Source: Pieris napi
Taxonomy: Eukaryota; Arthropoda; Insecta; Lepidoptera; Pieridae
Direction of reading: 5' to 3'
Length of the DNA: 64,000 bases
NCBI RefSeq assembly: GCF_905475465.1
Contig: NC_062239.1
Span: 12,462,001 to 12,526,000 of the forward strand
Shown: in pieces, positions 34,701-42,079 of the stretch
How positions within the stretch are numbered: the stretch's first letter is position 1
How the letters are laid out: each line of letters begins with the position of its first letter
The notes under the pieces: generated by a model
Told to the model about the DNA's origin: nothing
Seen by the model: only the letters and a program-made list of their open reading frames with translations
Database searches by the model: none
Program-made: the position numbers and the translations under genes

Positions 34701-37700
34701 TTAAATTGGCATTCATTTATGTACATTGTACCTATTAGCTCTATGAACAATGTCATTTGTTTTTTTTTTAAATAAAATCTGTAAGTTTGTATGATGCGAG
34801 GATTTTTATTCTTAACCGAAACTGATACAATAGCAAAAATTCTTAAATATTTTATTGAATGTTTAAAAAACTTTTTTTTTATGTAATAGAAGGCAAACGG
34901 GCAGGAGGCTCACCTGATGTTTAGTGATACCGCAGCCTATGGGCCCCGGTGCCAGCTCGCAAGTGCGTTGCCGGCCTTTAAAGAATTTGTATGCTCTTCT
35001 CTTGAAGGACCCTAAGTCGAATTGGTTTGGAAGTACCTCAATGGGCAGCTGATTCCACTTAGTGGTGGTGCTAAAGTTTTTAGATATCAGCTTTATAATT
35101 ATATATATTGCGGTAAGTGCGTATTGAAAAGCAATTACAAAAACTAGAACTTCACGCTTAAAAAATAAATTATTCTCAGTAATAACACATCTAGAACCAA
35201 TTATTACGTACATCAATGTCGAGAACCGATGTTAGGGGCTCGTGATTTTTGTTTTGCATTGTTCCTAGACGTGAATCCTCTGAAGAGTTGATTAATAGAT
35301 GTCGGTATTAACGACTGGCTTTGCTTCGATGGAAATTCCTAAGCGAACTGATTGTTCCTTTTTTAAAAAGGTTTTTGCACGAAGAGGCTTTATATGTAGT
35401 CTGTAGAGTTACAACTAGAGGTCAATTTCAAATTAAGAATAGTGATTTAAAAGTTTATTTTACTGGTTTTAAAAGAGTTTCGTCAATACGGTTTTAGTGG
35501 TGGTGCGAACTGATTGATCCTTTTTTAAGATTTAAAGAGGCTTTATATGAAGTCTATAGACGTTAAAACTACAGATTCAATTTAAATTTAGAATAGTGAT
35601 TTAAAAGTTTATTTTACTGGTTTTAAAAGAGTTTCGTCAATACGGTTTTAGAGATGGTGCGAACTGATTGTTCCTTTTATAAAAACTTTTTTAAGATTCA
35701 AAGAGGCTTTATATGCAGTCCATAGACGTTAAAATTATAGGTCAATTTTAAATTTAGAATAGTGATTTGAAAGTTTATTTTTCTGGTTTTAAAAAAGGAG
35801 GTTCGTCTATACGGGTTTTGTAGTGGTGCTACTATTTATGGCTGTTATAAATTATTGTATGTCCATAAATTTATATTTAACTAGCAACCCGTGACCCGTT
35901 AATCTTGCAAATATTAACTATTATATTACGTAAACTAATACTTTGTGTCGTCAGTATCTATAAGCCATGTTTTACTTAGGTAGTAAAAATACCTAGCAAA
36001 ATTATACGTCTAAACGTTTACGACAGTAGTAACACTTATGTAATGATATAGGCTTGGGTTTCAGCAACTTTATATGTCAAAGTATTTGTCATATAAAATG
36101 TATGGTCGATAGGAAGTCCTATTTACCAACTGTATATACTAATATAATTAAAATTATATTTGCGTAATTGTTACTAATAAAACGTGAAATTTTTTGGTTG
36201 CCTGGAAGAGATCGCTAAAGCTAAAGCCGCTAGTTGACTTCAACGAAGTGTTAATAAATAAATACATAATTTAAAATAAGGACTAATGATGGGATCTAAG
36301 GACACATGTTTAATCTATGAACTGATGCAAAGTTGGAATTGTGTGGTACGAAGACTTAATTTTTTAGCAATGAAAGCGATAGGAGAAATATGGTGGTGGC
36401 CTTTGGCACAAGGGGTTGAGGAGCTGGTGCTGGATATAATATTATAGACTTATTGTAAATACGTTATGATCTGGATAAAAAGATTTATTATCATTATATG
36501 AGATTCTCTATGCGGATCCATTACCCCCCCGTCTCTAAGAATTTTGATAGTGTAGAATAAATACAGTTATCAAAATCATGATAATTCTTCCGTCTGACCA
36601 ATCACAATTAAAGAGAGATTCTGTTCTAAGTCTGTTTTCTCTCCCCTGGACAGATCCTGTATTAAATCTAATGAAAACAGATTTTCCTACTTACATTCCC
36701 CTGAGGGTCGATCAGTTGGGCATATTTCGGTGCTTTCGCCTTACTGCCATCAGCGAAGACCCCTGCCAGGCGAAGAGGAGTCCCAGGTCTTGCAGCCGCT
36801 CTCTCATACTGCGCTCCCACACGACCGCTGTCTGAAATATATTTCCTAATTCTACAGATCCGATTCAAGTTCAGAAGGTTAGTTTTACTTGAAGACAACA
36901 AAAATGATGACCCTCCACTATTCATATAAATCTACTAGATGGTGTTCCTTTTGTTCTTCTAAATTAACATTATTAAATGATACGACACATTTATTACTTG
37001 TTGATTCTTGCCTGTATCTATCTACCCAGGGAACCAACACGGCTGTGGGTGGCTGCATGTTGCACCACAATGTATTTAAAAAATACGCCATGGCTATCAA
37101 ACTACTTAATCACCTTCCTAGAAGATGTAGATCACTGCCGACTGCTTTAAAGGGGAAGGTGATTAAATTGTTAAAGGCAAAGTGCCTTTATAAAGAGTGT
37201 TTAGACCATAAGTATTGACAATTATAAATAACTTTAAACTTACGCGTTCTTATGACGTTATGATAATTAATATGACATTTGCATGCCTATTATATGGATC
37301 TTTTTGTGGTTCTTTTATAATTAATCAATCTGAATGTACCACTTTCTTTGTAAATACATATAGCATTAAAAGCTTTGTAAAAAATAAAAAAAAAGTTGGT
37401 CTGCATGAAATTAATTTCGGAGATTAGCGTGCGTGGACAAATAAAATTCAAGAAATACTTTTTGTGTTCTATTCCTGTTTTATTATTCAATACACAGACA
37501 CACGATATCTGGTGCGCTTTTTATGTTTACATTACATACAACCTTAATTTTATAGTAAAAGTTTTACTAACACAACATAGAATTATCGGTGTAGAAATCC
37601 TTCCTATAACACGGTACGTTGGTTCCGCGTTATAAGAAACGCGTCGTAGAAGATACCCGCATAACGCGCTTGTATGACCCCATTTAACGTGTACAAATTA

Positions 37701-38825
37701 TTCACGTAACACGTTTTAAATTTTCTCGTTCAAGGGGATTTGAATGAACGAAATAAGTGCGTACAAACAACAAATGACACAGTACAGAAATATAACGTGT
37801 GTCATCCCCGCGTTATATTGGGAATACCCGTGTTATATGAGGGACTCAAATCGCGTAATATGAAAATGCGTTATAAACTGTAATTCTATCGTATTAATAA
37901 TAATATTTATTATTCTTGTCTGGACTAATTTTCACTATTAATTTTGGTTAACCAAAATGTGTCTGGACTAATCTATATATATAAAAGAAAGTCGTGTTTG
38001 TTACAACACTTATAACTCGAGAACGGCTGGACCGACTGCCATGGTTTTTTATTTGTTGGATTTGTTTCTGTCCCGAATAGCAGAATAACCAATAAAATAT
38101 CGGATAAGTTATCGAATAACAACAGATAAATAAATAAATTTTACGAATGCAAAAACCATATGGTGCCATCTGTTGACAAAACTCCGCATCATTTTACGTC
38201 GAATTCGTGTCAGTTCAAGAAATTCCGATCTTGAGGTGAATGAGGAGATGCATAACCATGCTTTGATCCTGATCAAAAGATGTTGGATATCAGAAAGTGC
38301 TTAACATGCAGTATCGCCATATTGACGCTAGAGAGAAGATGCCTAATGTGTAAAACTGCCATTCTTCTTTCGCAATGGCAAGCAATAAAACATTTCTGTA
38401 TTTGCAAAAGAGTTGTATTAATGTAATACTTAACATTAATGAAATCCTAAAATAAGTTAAATTAAAGTAACAACGATATTATAAGGTTGAAGGGCGGAAC
38501 GAAGTTTGCCAGGTCAGCTAGTTATTAATAAATAATAAATAATTCGATCCTTCACTGCCGCGCCGTGGCGAATGAATTTGAACCAACCAAAACTTATCGA
38601 ATATTCAATATACCTTCTTTTTTTACGTTCCAAATCTCCCAAGAAATAAAAAGATAAGAATATTTTGAGACCATTAATAATAATTACCTGAGGTCGGCCT
38701 CGCCCGGTATGCAGATATGGCTCGCGGAGACACGAGGGCGAAAGCTCGATTCCGCAACAAGGCAGATATGGACGCCCGAGGAGTGGCTAGCGCTCCGCCC
38801 CGACAGCTGCATGTTGAGAACCAAC
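20556..38825 (-). CDS. CABIT-domain protein, GAREM/Serrano-like (5' end missing)
   Basis: Four exons join into about 893 residues: 38688-38825, 36695-36831, 22890-23109 and 20556-22741. All have AG/GT borders and the junction phases are 1, 0 and 1, with no frame conflict. The first three exons and the first ~50 residues of the last match the layout of a CABIT module: 'GWF...', then 'GTPLRLAGVFADG', then 'KYAQLIDPQGNELFVPLNTK' 'GELYEV', then 'LPTRVRLLAGTVPIEM', ending near 'FQLLPLNSSIKVRR'. CABIT proteins (Themis, GAREM, Drosophila Serrano) are signalling adaptors. The remaining ~660 residues are acidic, Ser/Lys-rich and look disordered. Two pY-x-N motifs, YANS (about residue 257) and YPNE (about 883), fit GRB2-type SH2 binding. 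The first CABIT part and the start codon were not found. GAREM versus Serrano orthology is undecided. Confidence 0.83.
22890..23109 (-). CDS. CABIT gene, internal exon
   Basis: The acceptor ttattccag|GAA and donor GGAG|gtatac bound 220 bases, encoding 73 residues plus one base. It reads 'ELFVPLNTKGELYEVCPEEL' and later 'HLLSLWRLPTRVRLLAGTVP'. The block 'VPL..KGE.YEV' and the LP-x-x-V pattern are the conserved heart of the CABIT fold. The next intron (22742-22889) is only 148 bp. Confidence 0.9.
23205..23475 (+). mobile_element. SINE, full-length
   Basis: Contains 'ttgggcttcagcgtgcgact' (box A side), 'gaggtcgtaggttccccccc' (damaged box B), 'gtgcaccaatggactttcta', 'gaggaaaccggattgccata' and the tail. 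It lies in the large intron of the CABIT gene, antisense to it. Confidence 0.85.
23480..24760. other. Intronic AT-rich DNA with one short hairpin repeat
   Basis: The only recognised item is a minus-strand copy of the short hairpin repeat at about 24110-24225, interrupted by 'aataaataaaaatacatgtg' and a small run of cacaca. No exon was supported. Confidence 0.4.
24765..25800. repeat. Short direct duplication about 960 bp apart
   Basis: 'gtgttagtgcacgtaagtct' ... 'gtgctaaaca' ... 'acacaagaacaga' at 24773-24832 is repeated as 'gtgttagtgcacgttagcct' ... 'acacaagaacaga' at 25730-25796. Both copies are followed by 'tttttta(a/g)(t/a)aga(g/a)'. Between them, 25265-25380 (minus) is a copy of dispersed family V, whose other copies are at 48740-48905 and 61985-62130. 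Confidence 0.6.
25805..26030 (-). mobile_element. LINE 3' tail, family A
   Basis: The minus strand reads 'NLPIVALPNRYDLGFFKKRA' and 'YQFLKGRHRT', then the tail 'gtgtcgatgggtggtggtat'. Orientation is opposite to the copies at 1.4 and 13.3 kb. Confidence 0.85.
26132..26137 (-). terminator. Possible polyadenylation signal of the nucleoredoxin-like gene
   Basis: AATAAA on the minus strand about 120 bases after the stop at 26254; a second AATAAA overlaps at 26123-26128. Confidence 0.5.
26254..27832 (-). CDS. Nucleoredoxin-like protein (NXNL2/RdCVF-like) lacking the CxxC pair
   Basis: Two exons, 27511-27832 and 26254-26513, joined by a phase-1 intron (TATG|gtaatt ... gaatag|GTATAA) give 193 residues. 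The chosen start is the Met at 27832; a longer upstream frame to 28021 does not look like the family. The thioredoxin-like core is clear: 'ADVIALLFTSNGVDKDG' (about 31-47), 'AIEVIYVPMDENEEDML' (65-81), 'ANWFTLKIND' (88-97), 'YGITCMPYIVVIKPNG' (107-122) with the cis-proline at Pro113, and 'GKNALITWL' near 140. The catalytic Cys-x-x-Cys place holds Ser-Asn-Gly-Val, and only Cys83 and Cys111 remain, so oxidoreductase activity is unlikely. A basic tail follows. Relatives in vertebrates support photoreceptors; the role here is unknown. The gene sits inside a CABIT-gene intron, on the same strand. Confidence 0.88.
26580..26930 (+). repeat. Dispersed LINE-type 3' repeat, family U
   Basis: Contains 'aagtgcgtgctcctatttca', 'gatagaggacaaatcttt', 'atgtggaacatggtgtaatg', 'gagagtttattgccagttct' and 'ttgacgttcataagtgtaca' in order. 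The same order is found at 49245-49590 and 63310-63565 (plus), and parts at 28855-28990, 32215-32380 and 56930-57080 (minus). It lies in the CABIT intron just upstream of nucleoredoxin-like exon 2, within that gene's own intron. Confidence 0.75.
27247..27265. repeat. Run of 19 G, next to a MITE-like end
   Basis: A pure G run followed by 'aattgcagtaaatctgctta' and 'cttaatactt'. A similar phrase, 'aattgcagtatatctgctta' with 'tgtaatacttgaatggcccc', stands at 33168-33205. Both may be ends of a relative of the 277-bp MITE, which carries a 15-G run in its second copy. Confidence 0.5.
28020..28850. other. Region upstream of the nucleoredoxin-like gene, nothing recognised
   Basis: Presumed 5' flank of the nested gene. 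No repeat or clear promoter element could be supported. Confidence 0.35.
28855..28995 (-). repeat. Family U fragment
   Basis: Reverse complement of the family U middle: 'gcaataaactctccgccact', 'acacaatgtttgtaa' and 'ttacaccatgttccacatga'. Confidence 0.7.
29495..29880 (+). mobile_element. LINE 3' end, family C, interrupted by a Helitron
   Basis: The parts 29495-29590 and 29806-29880 match the reverse complement of 6215-6410 ('gggactagtgctatacaggc', 'aattaatttgcgatatttgt', then 'gagtaccgagagtt'). A 215-bp element has been inserted between them. Confidence 0.75.
29591..29805 (-). mobile_element. Short non-autonomous Helitron inserted in a LINE
   Basis: On the minus strand the element begins TCTACTATATAAAAATAAG and ends with CTAG. 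The pre-insertion sequence 'ggtactcttt' is preserved in the related LINE at 6299-6308, which gives the borders to within the shared TCT. The sequence 'gcgaactccgtttcgcc' next to the CTAG end is found again at 43590-43608. Confidence 0.75.
29950..30273 (-). mobile_element. Non-autonomous Helitron
   Basis: Minus-strand start TCTAATATATAAAATTCTCG and end ...GGTCAGCTAG, inserted between A and T, as Helitrons do. The interior includes 'ggttgatcgtagaggggtga' and 'gccgtttcggaggagtatgg', shared with the plus-strand copy at 31018-31357. No Rep/helicase is encoded. Confidence 0.85.
30275..30500. other. Short AT-rich interval with nothing recognised
   Basis: Lies between the Helitron and the next SINE; no feature was supported. 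Confidence 0.4.
30505..30775 (+). mobile_element. SINE, full-length with a duplicated box B
   Basis: Runs from 'gccaagaggcttcagcgact' to 'aggcccagacctaaatag'. The box B segment 'ggtcgtaggttcgat' occurs twice in a row (30537-30555 and 30557-30571), a small internal duplication. Confidence 0.85.
31018..31357 (+). mobile_element. Non-autonomous Helitron
   Basis: Starts TCGCTATATACATATATAAA, ends GGGTCAGCTAG, and is flanked by A and T. It is related to 29950-30273 but in the opposite orientation. Inside is an inverted repeat 'cggctactatttatata' / 'tatagatagtagccg' around 31131-31180. Confidence 0.8.
31390..31634 (-). CDS. Possible terminal exon of a Cys/His-rich protein
   Basis: On the minus strand an acceptor (tttatttcag| at 31635) opens an in-frame run of about 80 residues to a stop at 31390. 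It reads 'VGLELVSELLCKQYSGPWTA', then 'CQRFNICHVLCDEHIQDT', then 'MHQGCLFEDERQMVKFAELH' and 'VRSC'. The spacing of cysteines and histidines (ICHVLCDEH, then GC-x14-H-x3-C) recalls a degenerate RING/Siah-type zinc-binding region, but this is only a resemblance. No upstream exon or start was found. It lies in the CABIT intron, next to a Helitron. It could also be a remnant of a duplicated gene or a chance frame. Confidence 0.35.
31672..31898. mobile_element. 227-bp MITE with palindromic ends
   Basis: Ends are GAAGTTATACTTCTTTGGC and GCCAAAAGAAGTATAACTTC, near-perfect inverted repeats. The subterminal 'GGCGCGTTAGGGAAAAT' (read from the right end) resembles 'GGCGCATGAGGGAAAAT' of the element at 9025-9421. 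Confidence 0.8.
32215..32380 (-). repeat. Family U fragment
   Basis: Has 'gacactctccgctactcttt' and 'taacaccatctttgtaacct' in reverse orientation. It is followed at 32514-32527 by three CCTAA units. Confidence 0.6.
32385..32900. other. AT-rich intronic DNA with nothing recognised
   Basis: Apart from the short CCTAA run and a gtatgtatgtat microsatellite at 32698, nothing could be supported. Confidence 0.4.
32904..33127. repeat. Inverted repeat pair (foldback), about 50-bp arms
   Basis: 'aaaataaatatagttaaaaa' ... 'ctataaaacacgctttt' at 32910-32953 is reversed at 33077-33125. The arms flank about 115 bp. It could be a small foldback element. Confidence 0.6.
33130..34860. other. Intronic stretch, mostly nothing recognised
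   Basis: Contains a MITE-like end at 33168-33205. A minus-strand GTGAGTAAG donor-like site after MRPDWGKRTLFP lies at 33415-33451, but there is no supporting context. The 76-codon plus-strand frame at 33312-33542 has no family motif. Confidence 0.35.
34880..35085 (-). mobile_element. LINE 3' tail, family A
   Basis: The minus strand encodes 'WNQLPIEVLPNQFDLGSFKR' and 'RAYKFFKGRQRTCEL', followed by the untranslated tail. The frame is open upstream into unrelated DNA up to 35216. Confidence 0.85.
35343..35830. repeat. Imperfect tandem repeat, about 155-162 bp, three copies
   Basis: The landmark 'gcgaactgattg(t/a)tcctttt' starts at 35343, 35505 and 35659. Each copy contains 'agaggctttatatg' and 'agtttattttactggtttta' (the third with 'tttttctggtttt'). 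Copies differ by substitutions and small indels, so the array is older than the 299-bp array. Confidence 0.85.
36195..36262 (+). repeat. Dispersed repeat, family W
   Basis: The phrase 'tggttgcctggaagagatcg' with 'gctaaagccgc' matches copies at 55775-55890 (plus) and, reversed, at 44285-44410 and 52355-52465. Family W ends in aataaataaata, suggesting a LINE or SINE 3' end. Confidence 0.65.
36695..36831 (-). CDS. CABIT gene, internal exon
   Basis: The acceptor atatttcag|AC and donor GGGAAT|gtaagt bound 137 bases: two bases to finish a codon plus 45 codons, ending in phase 0. It reads 'SGRVGAQYERAAARPGTPLR' 'LAGVFADGSK' and ends 'KYAQLIDPQGN', which continues directly into 'ELFVPLNTKG' of the next exon. 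The pattern G-T-P-L-x-L-x-G before a conserved Q-L-x-D stretch fits the CABIT middle. The exon is GC-rich against an AT-rich surrounding. Confidence 0.82.
36900..37245 (+). mobile_element. LINE ORF end (third type)
   Basis: The frame ends 'KLLNHLPRRCRSLPTALKGK' 'VIKLLKAKCLYKECLDHKY', the usual C-terminus of lepidopteran LINE reverse transcriptases (N-LP-x(5)-LP, then a Lys-rich stretch and C-x-Y). Upstream it also reads 'SLYLSTQGTNTAVGG'. It lies in the 1.9-kb intron between two CABIT exons, antisense to the gene. Confidence 0.65.
37583..37882. repeat. Cluster of CGCGTTATA-like motifs
   Basis: Motifs of the type (C/A)GCGTTATA or TATAAC(A/G)CG recur about seven times, for example 'cctataacacgg', 'ccgcgttataag', 'cccgcgttatattggga', 'cccgtgttatatgaggga' and 'gcgttataaactg'. 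This style resembles the repetitive ends of the 699-bp element at 51.1 kb. No clean terminal inverted repeat was found. Confidence 0.45.
37972..38521 (+). mobile_element. Non-autonomous Helitron, 550 bp
   Basis: Starts TCTATATATATAAAAGAAAG, ends 'ggtcagctag', and is inserted between A and T. It includes 'actcgagaacggctggaccg', the common lepidopteran Helitron segment. It lies in a CABIT intron. Confidence 0.88.
38688..38825 (-). CDS. CABIT gene, most upstream exon found
   Basis: The acceptor ttgttacag|GT and donor ACCTCAG|gtaatt bound 138 bases. In the phase that fits the next exon (two bases, 45 codons, one base) it reads 'WFSTCSCRGGALATPRASIS' 'ALLRNRAFALVSPRAISAYR'. With the preceding split codon this gives G-W-F at the start, as in the CABIT middle of GAREM (G-x-F...). 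Another open frame exists but its phase does not match the next exon. The upstream partner must end in phase 1 with G. Confidence 0.68.
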
Positions 38826-38834
38826 CTGTAACAA

Positions 38835-39235
38835 TAAGATTAACTGTAGAACACGTTTTTATTATTCTTAAAACACGCCAAATCATTTTGGGCGCCAAAA
38901 GTTTTATTCGCTTTTTCTTGTTAAATTATATATTTATATTGTGACAAAAGTAAAACAAATCAATTTCTGAGTTAAGAAATAATTTAAAAACGGTTACATC
39001 TTTATAAATATTTATTATATAGTAAATCTTCTTACATAAGTAAATCCAACGATACGTTCTTTAAAATCGTAATATTACACAATAAACTTGTAAAGTGAGG
39101 TCCTATTTATACTCCGACTTTATTGCATTGTAAGTATTATATCGTAAAATCACTTGATAAACGATACGAACTACGCACAGATCATTATCGTATTTTCATC
39201 ATTCGAAGTAATCCAAGCCACGTAATAAATTAATT
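38835..39235. other. AT-rich DNA with nothing recognised
   Basis: Probably intron of the CABIT gene if its first exons lie further right. No exon was found. Confidence 0.35.
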
Positions 39236-39239
39236 ATAA

Positions 39240-39685
39240 AGTGTATTTGCATTTGTAACGCGGGCGGACAAATTTTCAACCGCGGGAACCGCCATTTCTT
39301 GAGTGTCATCTGTCACAGTCAGAGTTCGCAACACTTTGACAATTGACAATTACCTTCACTAGAATTTATGTTGAAGAAAGTCTTAGAAATATATTAATAA
39401 TGATGATGTTTTTACTTGAAACTGGCATAAAGTTAAAACTATTGCCATAATATTAAAAATAAAAAAATGATGATGTTTAAATATATTTATGTTTGTTAAT
39501 TTCACGAAGGATGTGTTAGTATAATATATACTATACATTAATTATACAGTATACATATTTTCATTTGTAACGCGAGCGGACTAAGTTTCAACCGCCATTT
39601 CTTACGTATGTCAGAGTCAGAGTTTGCAAAAGATTTTGACAATTGACAACTACCTTCACTAGAATTTAAGTTAATATATTGGTGA
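39240..39685. repeat. Direct duplication, about 300 bp apart
   Basis: 39249-39373 ('catttgtaacgcgggcggac', 'accgccatttctt', 'ttgacaattgacaattacct', 'tcactagaattta') is repeated at 39559-39671 with small changes. Each copy is more CpG-rich than its surroundings and contains GCCATTTCTT. Confidence 0.75.
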
Positions 39686-39689
39686 TATT

Positions 39690-40330
39690 GTACCTTATTT
39701 GGTATTCTATTTCCTTATAAGGTACTGAGTATTGTAATGAAACGAGGCTCTACAGGACACGACTATTTAATATGAGTGTTGGTACAATACTGATCTATAT
39801 TAAAACATTGATGCATTTATATTAATCATGTAGGCACAATATTTATCAGAAATCTTAGTATAATACTATGTTACAATGCTTTAGAGCTAATTTATATTGA
39901 GTAATTTGGTCTTTAAAATCAAGAGGAATTTAGTCAAGTCAAGTTTTACCAATACCACACAGATTGTTAATTAATTAGTCCACAGATTAAAAACACGAGG
40001 TGGTTCATTAAGTTTTGTACTTATATTACATAAGTTCATTTTGTATTTTGTGTTCAGGTAAAACAAGACTATAATAAAAAATATTGTTTAGCAACAATTA
40101 CTAAGCTAGTTACTTTCAGTGTTTTACCAACTTAACGACTCCCGCGCAATTATGCGTCCAACAAAACACGTAATTTATATCCGACCTTCCACAACGTAGA
40201 AAGCATATAAAAACTTTACAGCTACCCCATCGACCTTTAACTCGTCTGATTTTTAATGCTCACATTATTATAGACCAGGAGCTGCTGACGCTTTAAAAGT
40301 CTACACTAATACAGAACATCTTTATTTATT
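39690..40330. other. AT-rich DNA with nothing recognised
   Basis: No exon, RNA gene or repeat family could be supported. Confidence 0.4.
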
Positions 40331-40334
40331 GTTA

Positions 40335-40715
40335 TAGAACAGAGGGCAAACGGGCAATTAATCACCTATGGATACTCATATTGCCAAGTGCCAAAGGCTC
40401 GCAAGTGCGTTGCGTTAGTTTAAGAATTGGTACAATCTTTTCGAAGTCGAATTTGTTTGGAAATACTTTAGTAAGTAGCTGGTTCCACATAGTGGTGGTG
40501 CGCGGAAGGAACTGCCTTAACAAACGCTTAGTTGTGGAACGACGGACGTCGAGGTGATACGGATGGTATTTTGTATTCTGATTTGACGTCCGATGATGAA
40601 ACTCAGCTGCAGGTATTAGTTAAAATAGCGAATCTTCTGGCAATGTAAGTGTCCATGGGCGGCGGTATCACTTAACATCAGGTGAGCCTCCTGTCCGTTG
40701 CCCTGCTCTTACATA
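40335..40715. mobile_element. Two family A LINE tails, one minus then one plus
   Basis: 40335-40620 is a minus-strand tail ('gtgcgcggaaggaactgcct', 'tgtggaacgacggacgtcga'). 40625-40715 is the end of a plus-strand tail ('tgtccatgggcggcggtatc' with 'caggtgagcctcctgtccg'). The opposing orientation side by side points to an inversion or one insertion into another. Confidence 0.7.
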
Positions 40716-40967
40716 AAACAATACTAAGATCCTAAAAGCCAGCTCTTGGTCTAAAAACCCTATTAATAAATTCTAAGTAAGCCTCACCTTAGCTCGACGT
40801 TGAATATTAATAACGAAAATTATAACTTTGAATTCTTTGAAATTTTTATAATATTGCATTGTTTAAAAATTTACTGGATTTTATCAGTTTTGGGTATCCG
40901 TCGTAGCTTAAGGCTATGGTATAAATTAGATCCAGGGTTTGATTCTCGGTGAAGCAATCTTTGTTTT

Positions 40968-41244
40968 GGGGAGCGTTCAAGTATTACATAACGAATTTTG
41001 GAAGGGGGGGGGGGGGGGTTCATTTTGTAAAACGTTACGATGCGGGGCGGGGATTGAATTACACGTTATTGTTAGTATTATTTTCGACTTACACCACATA
41101 ATAGAGTCACTAGGTGGTCACGAAACTTTTTACTATACTTTGGTACAGTTCTGTACTTGGGTACTGAACGTTACGGCGAGTTACATGGGGGAGGGGGGGT
41201 CAATAATCTCCAAAAATTGCGTTACGTAATACTTGAACGCTCCC
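40968..41244. mobile_element. 277-bp MITE, copy 2 (inverted relative to copy 1)
   Basis: Ends 'gggagcgttcaagtattaca' and 'cgtaatacttgaacgctccc'. It is exactly as long as the copy at 11031-11307. TTG stands on both sides, a possible 3-bp target duplication. It contains a run of 15 G (41004-41018). Confidence 0.88.
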
Positions 41245-41432
41245 TTGAGAACATAATTGTTAAGTACATTATTCAAAATTAAAATAAATTCCTTAAAACA
41301 GATGCGATTGTCTTACTTCTGTGTTTGGATTAGTTACAGCGGATCAAGTCTACAAAGTTTCGTACTAACAAATAACTGTTACTCGTCATAATATTAGAGT
41401 AGATATTTTCGTAAATGAACACTAAAACTAAT

Positions 41433-42079
41433 GGTGGCCATTCACGGGCGATCTATATGCCTTTCGCGCCACGGGCTCGATACTCGACGTCGCGACGAGC
41501 CAAATTCATGCCATTCACGAACGCGCCAGCGAGCCGTTCCATTTGATCAGTTTGAGTGTAGGCGTCGATAGCACCGGACGTGTTCATAATGAACTTCGAT
41601 TCAGAAGATGAGTTTTATTTATCGACGATTTGTCTAGTTTTAAAAAAAAGAAAGCCAAAATAAAGTGGTGTAAGGAGTCTCTAAACTTATAAATAAATTG
41701 ATTAACAAAGTCACAGTTTGAACTCATTGCGAAAACGATTTATATTAACAATGCGTCACGTGCTTCTCGTCCAACGGCTTAACGCAAACTGAAATCAAAA
41801 TGGCGCGGTGTTTGGCTCGCGAGTAACACCATTCACGAGCGAGCAAACCGTACGGCACGATGGCTCAGACCGACCGGACCGTATGTTTTCCGCATTCACG
41901 AGCGCGCCGCCTGCGTTTGCGCGCCGCGCTAATTGACTCGGCGCGATGGACTTTTGCGCAGTTGGAATTCCATCACGCCGAGCCAATCCATTTGGACCGA
42001 CAGTGTTTTCACATTCATGGACGAGTTTTGGAACGACAGGGTGCCAAATGTATCGATGGATCGCCCGTGAATGGCCACC
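41433..42079. mobile_element. 647-bp inverted-repeat element with GC-rich interior
   Basis: Perfect 21-bp ends: GGTGGCCATTCACGGGCGAT then C on the left, the complement on the right. Inside, the phrase 'cattcacga(g/a)cg' recurs (41514, 41831, 41891), mixed with CpG-rich DNA and 'cgagccgttcc'. Frames inside (41795-41986 minus, 41860-42099 plus) are GC-driven and show no transposase motif. Confidence 0.85.

Noticed and set aside
38688..38825. Reading the most upstream CABIT exon in its other open frame (LVLNMQLSGRSASHSSGV...)
   Set aside because: That frame ends in phase 2, which does not fit the phase-1 start of the next exon, and it lacks the G-W-F CABIT pattern.
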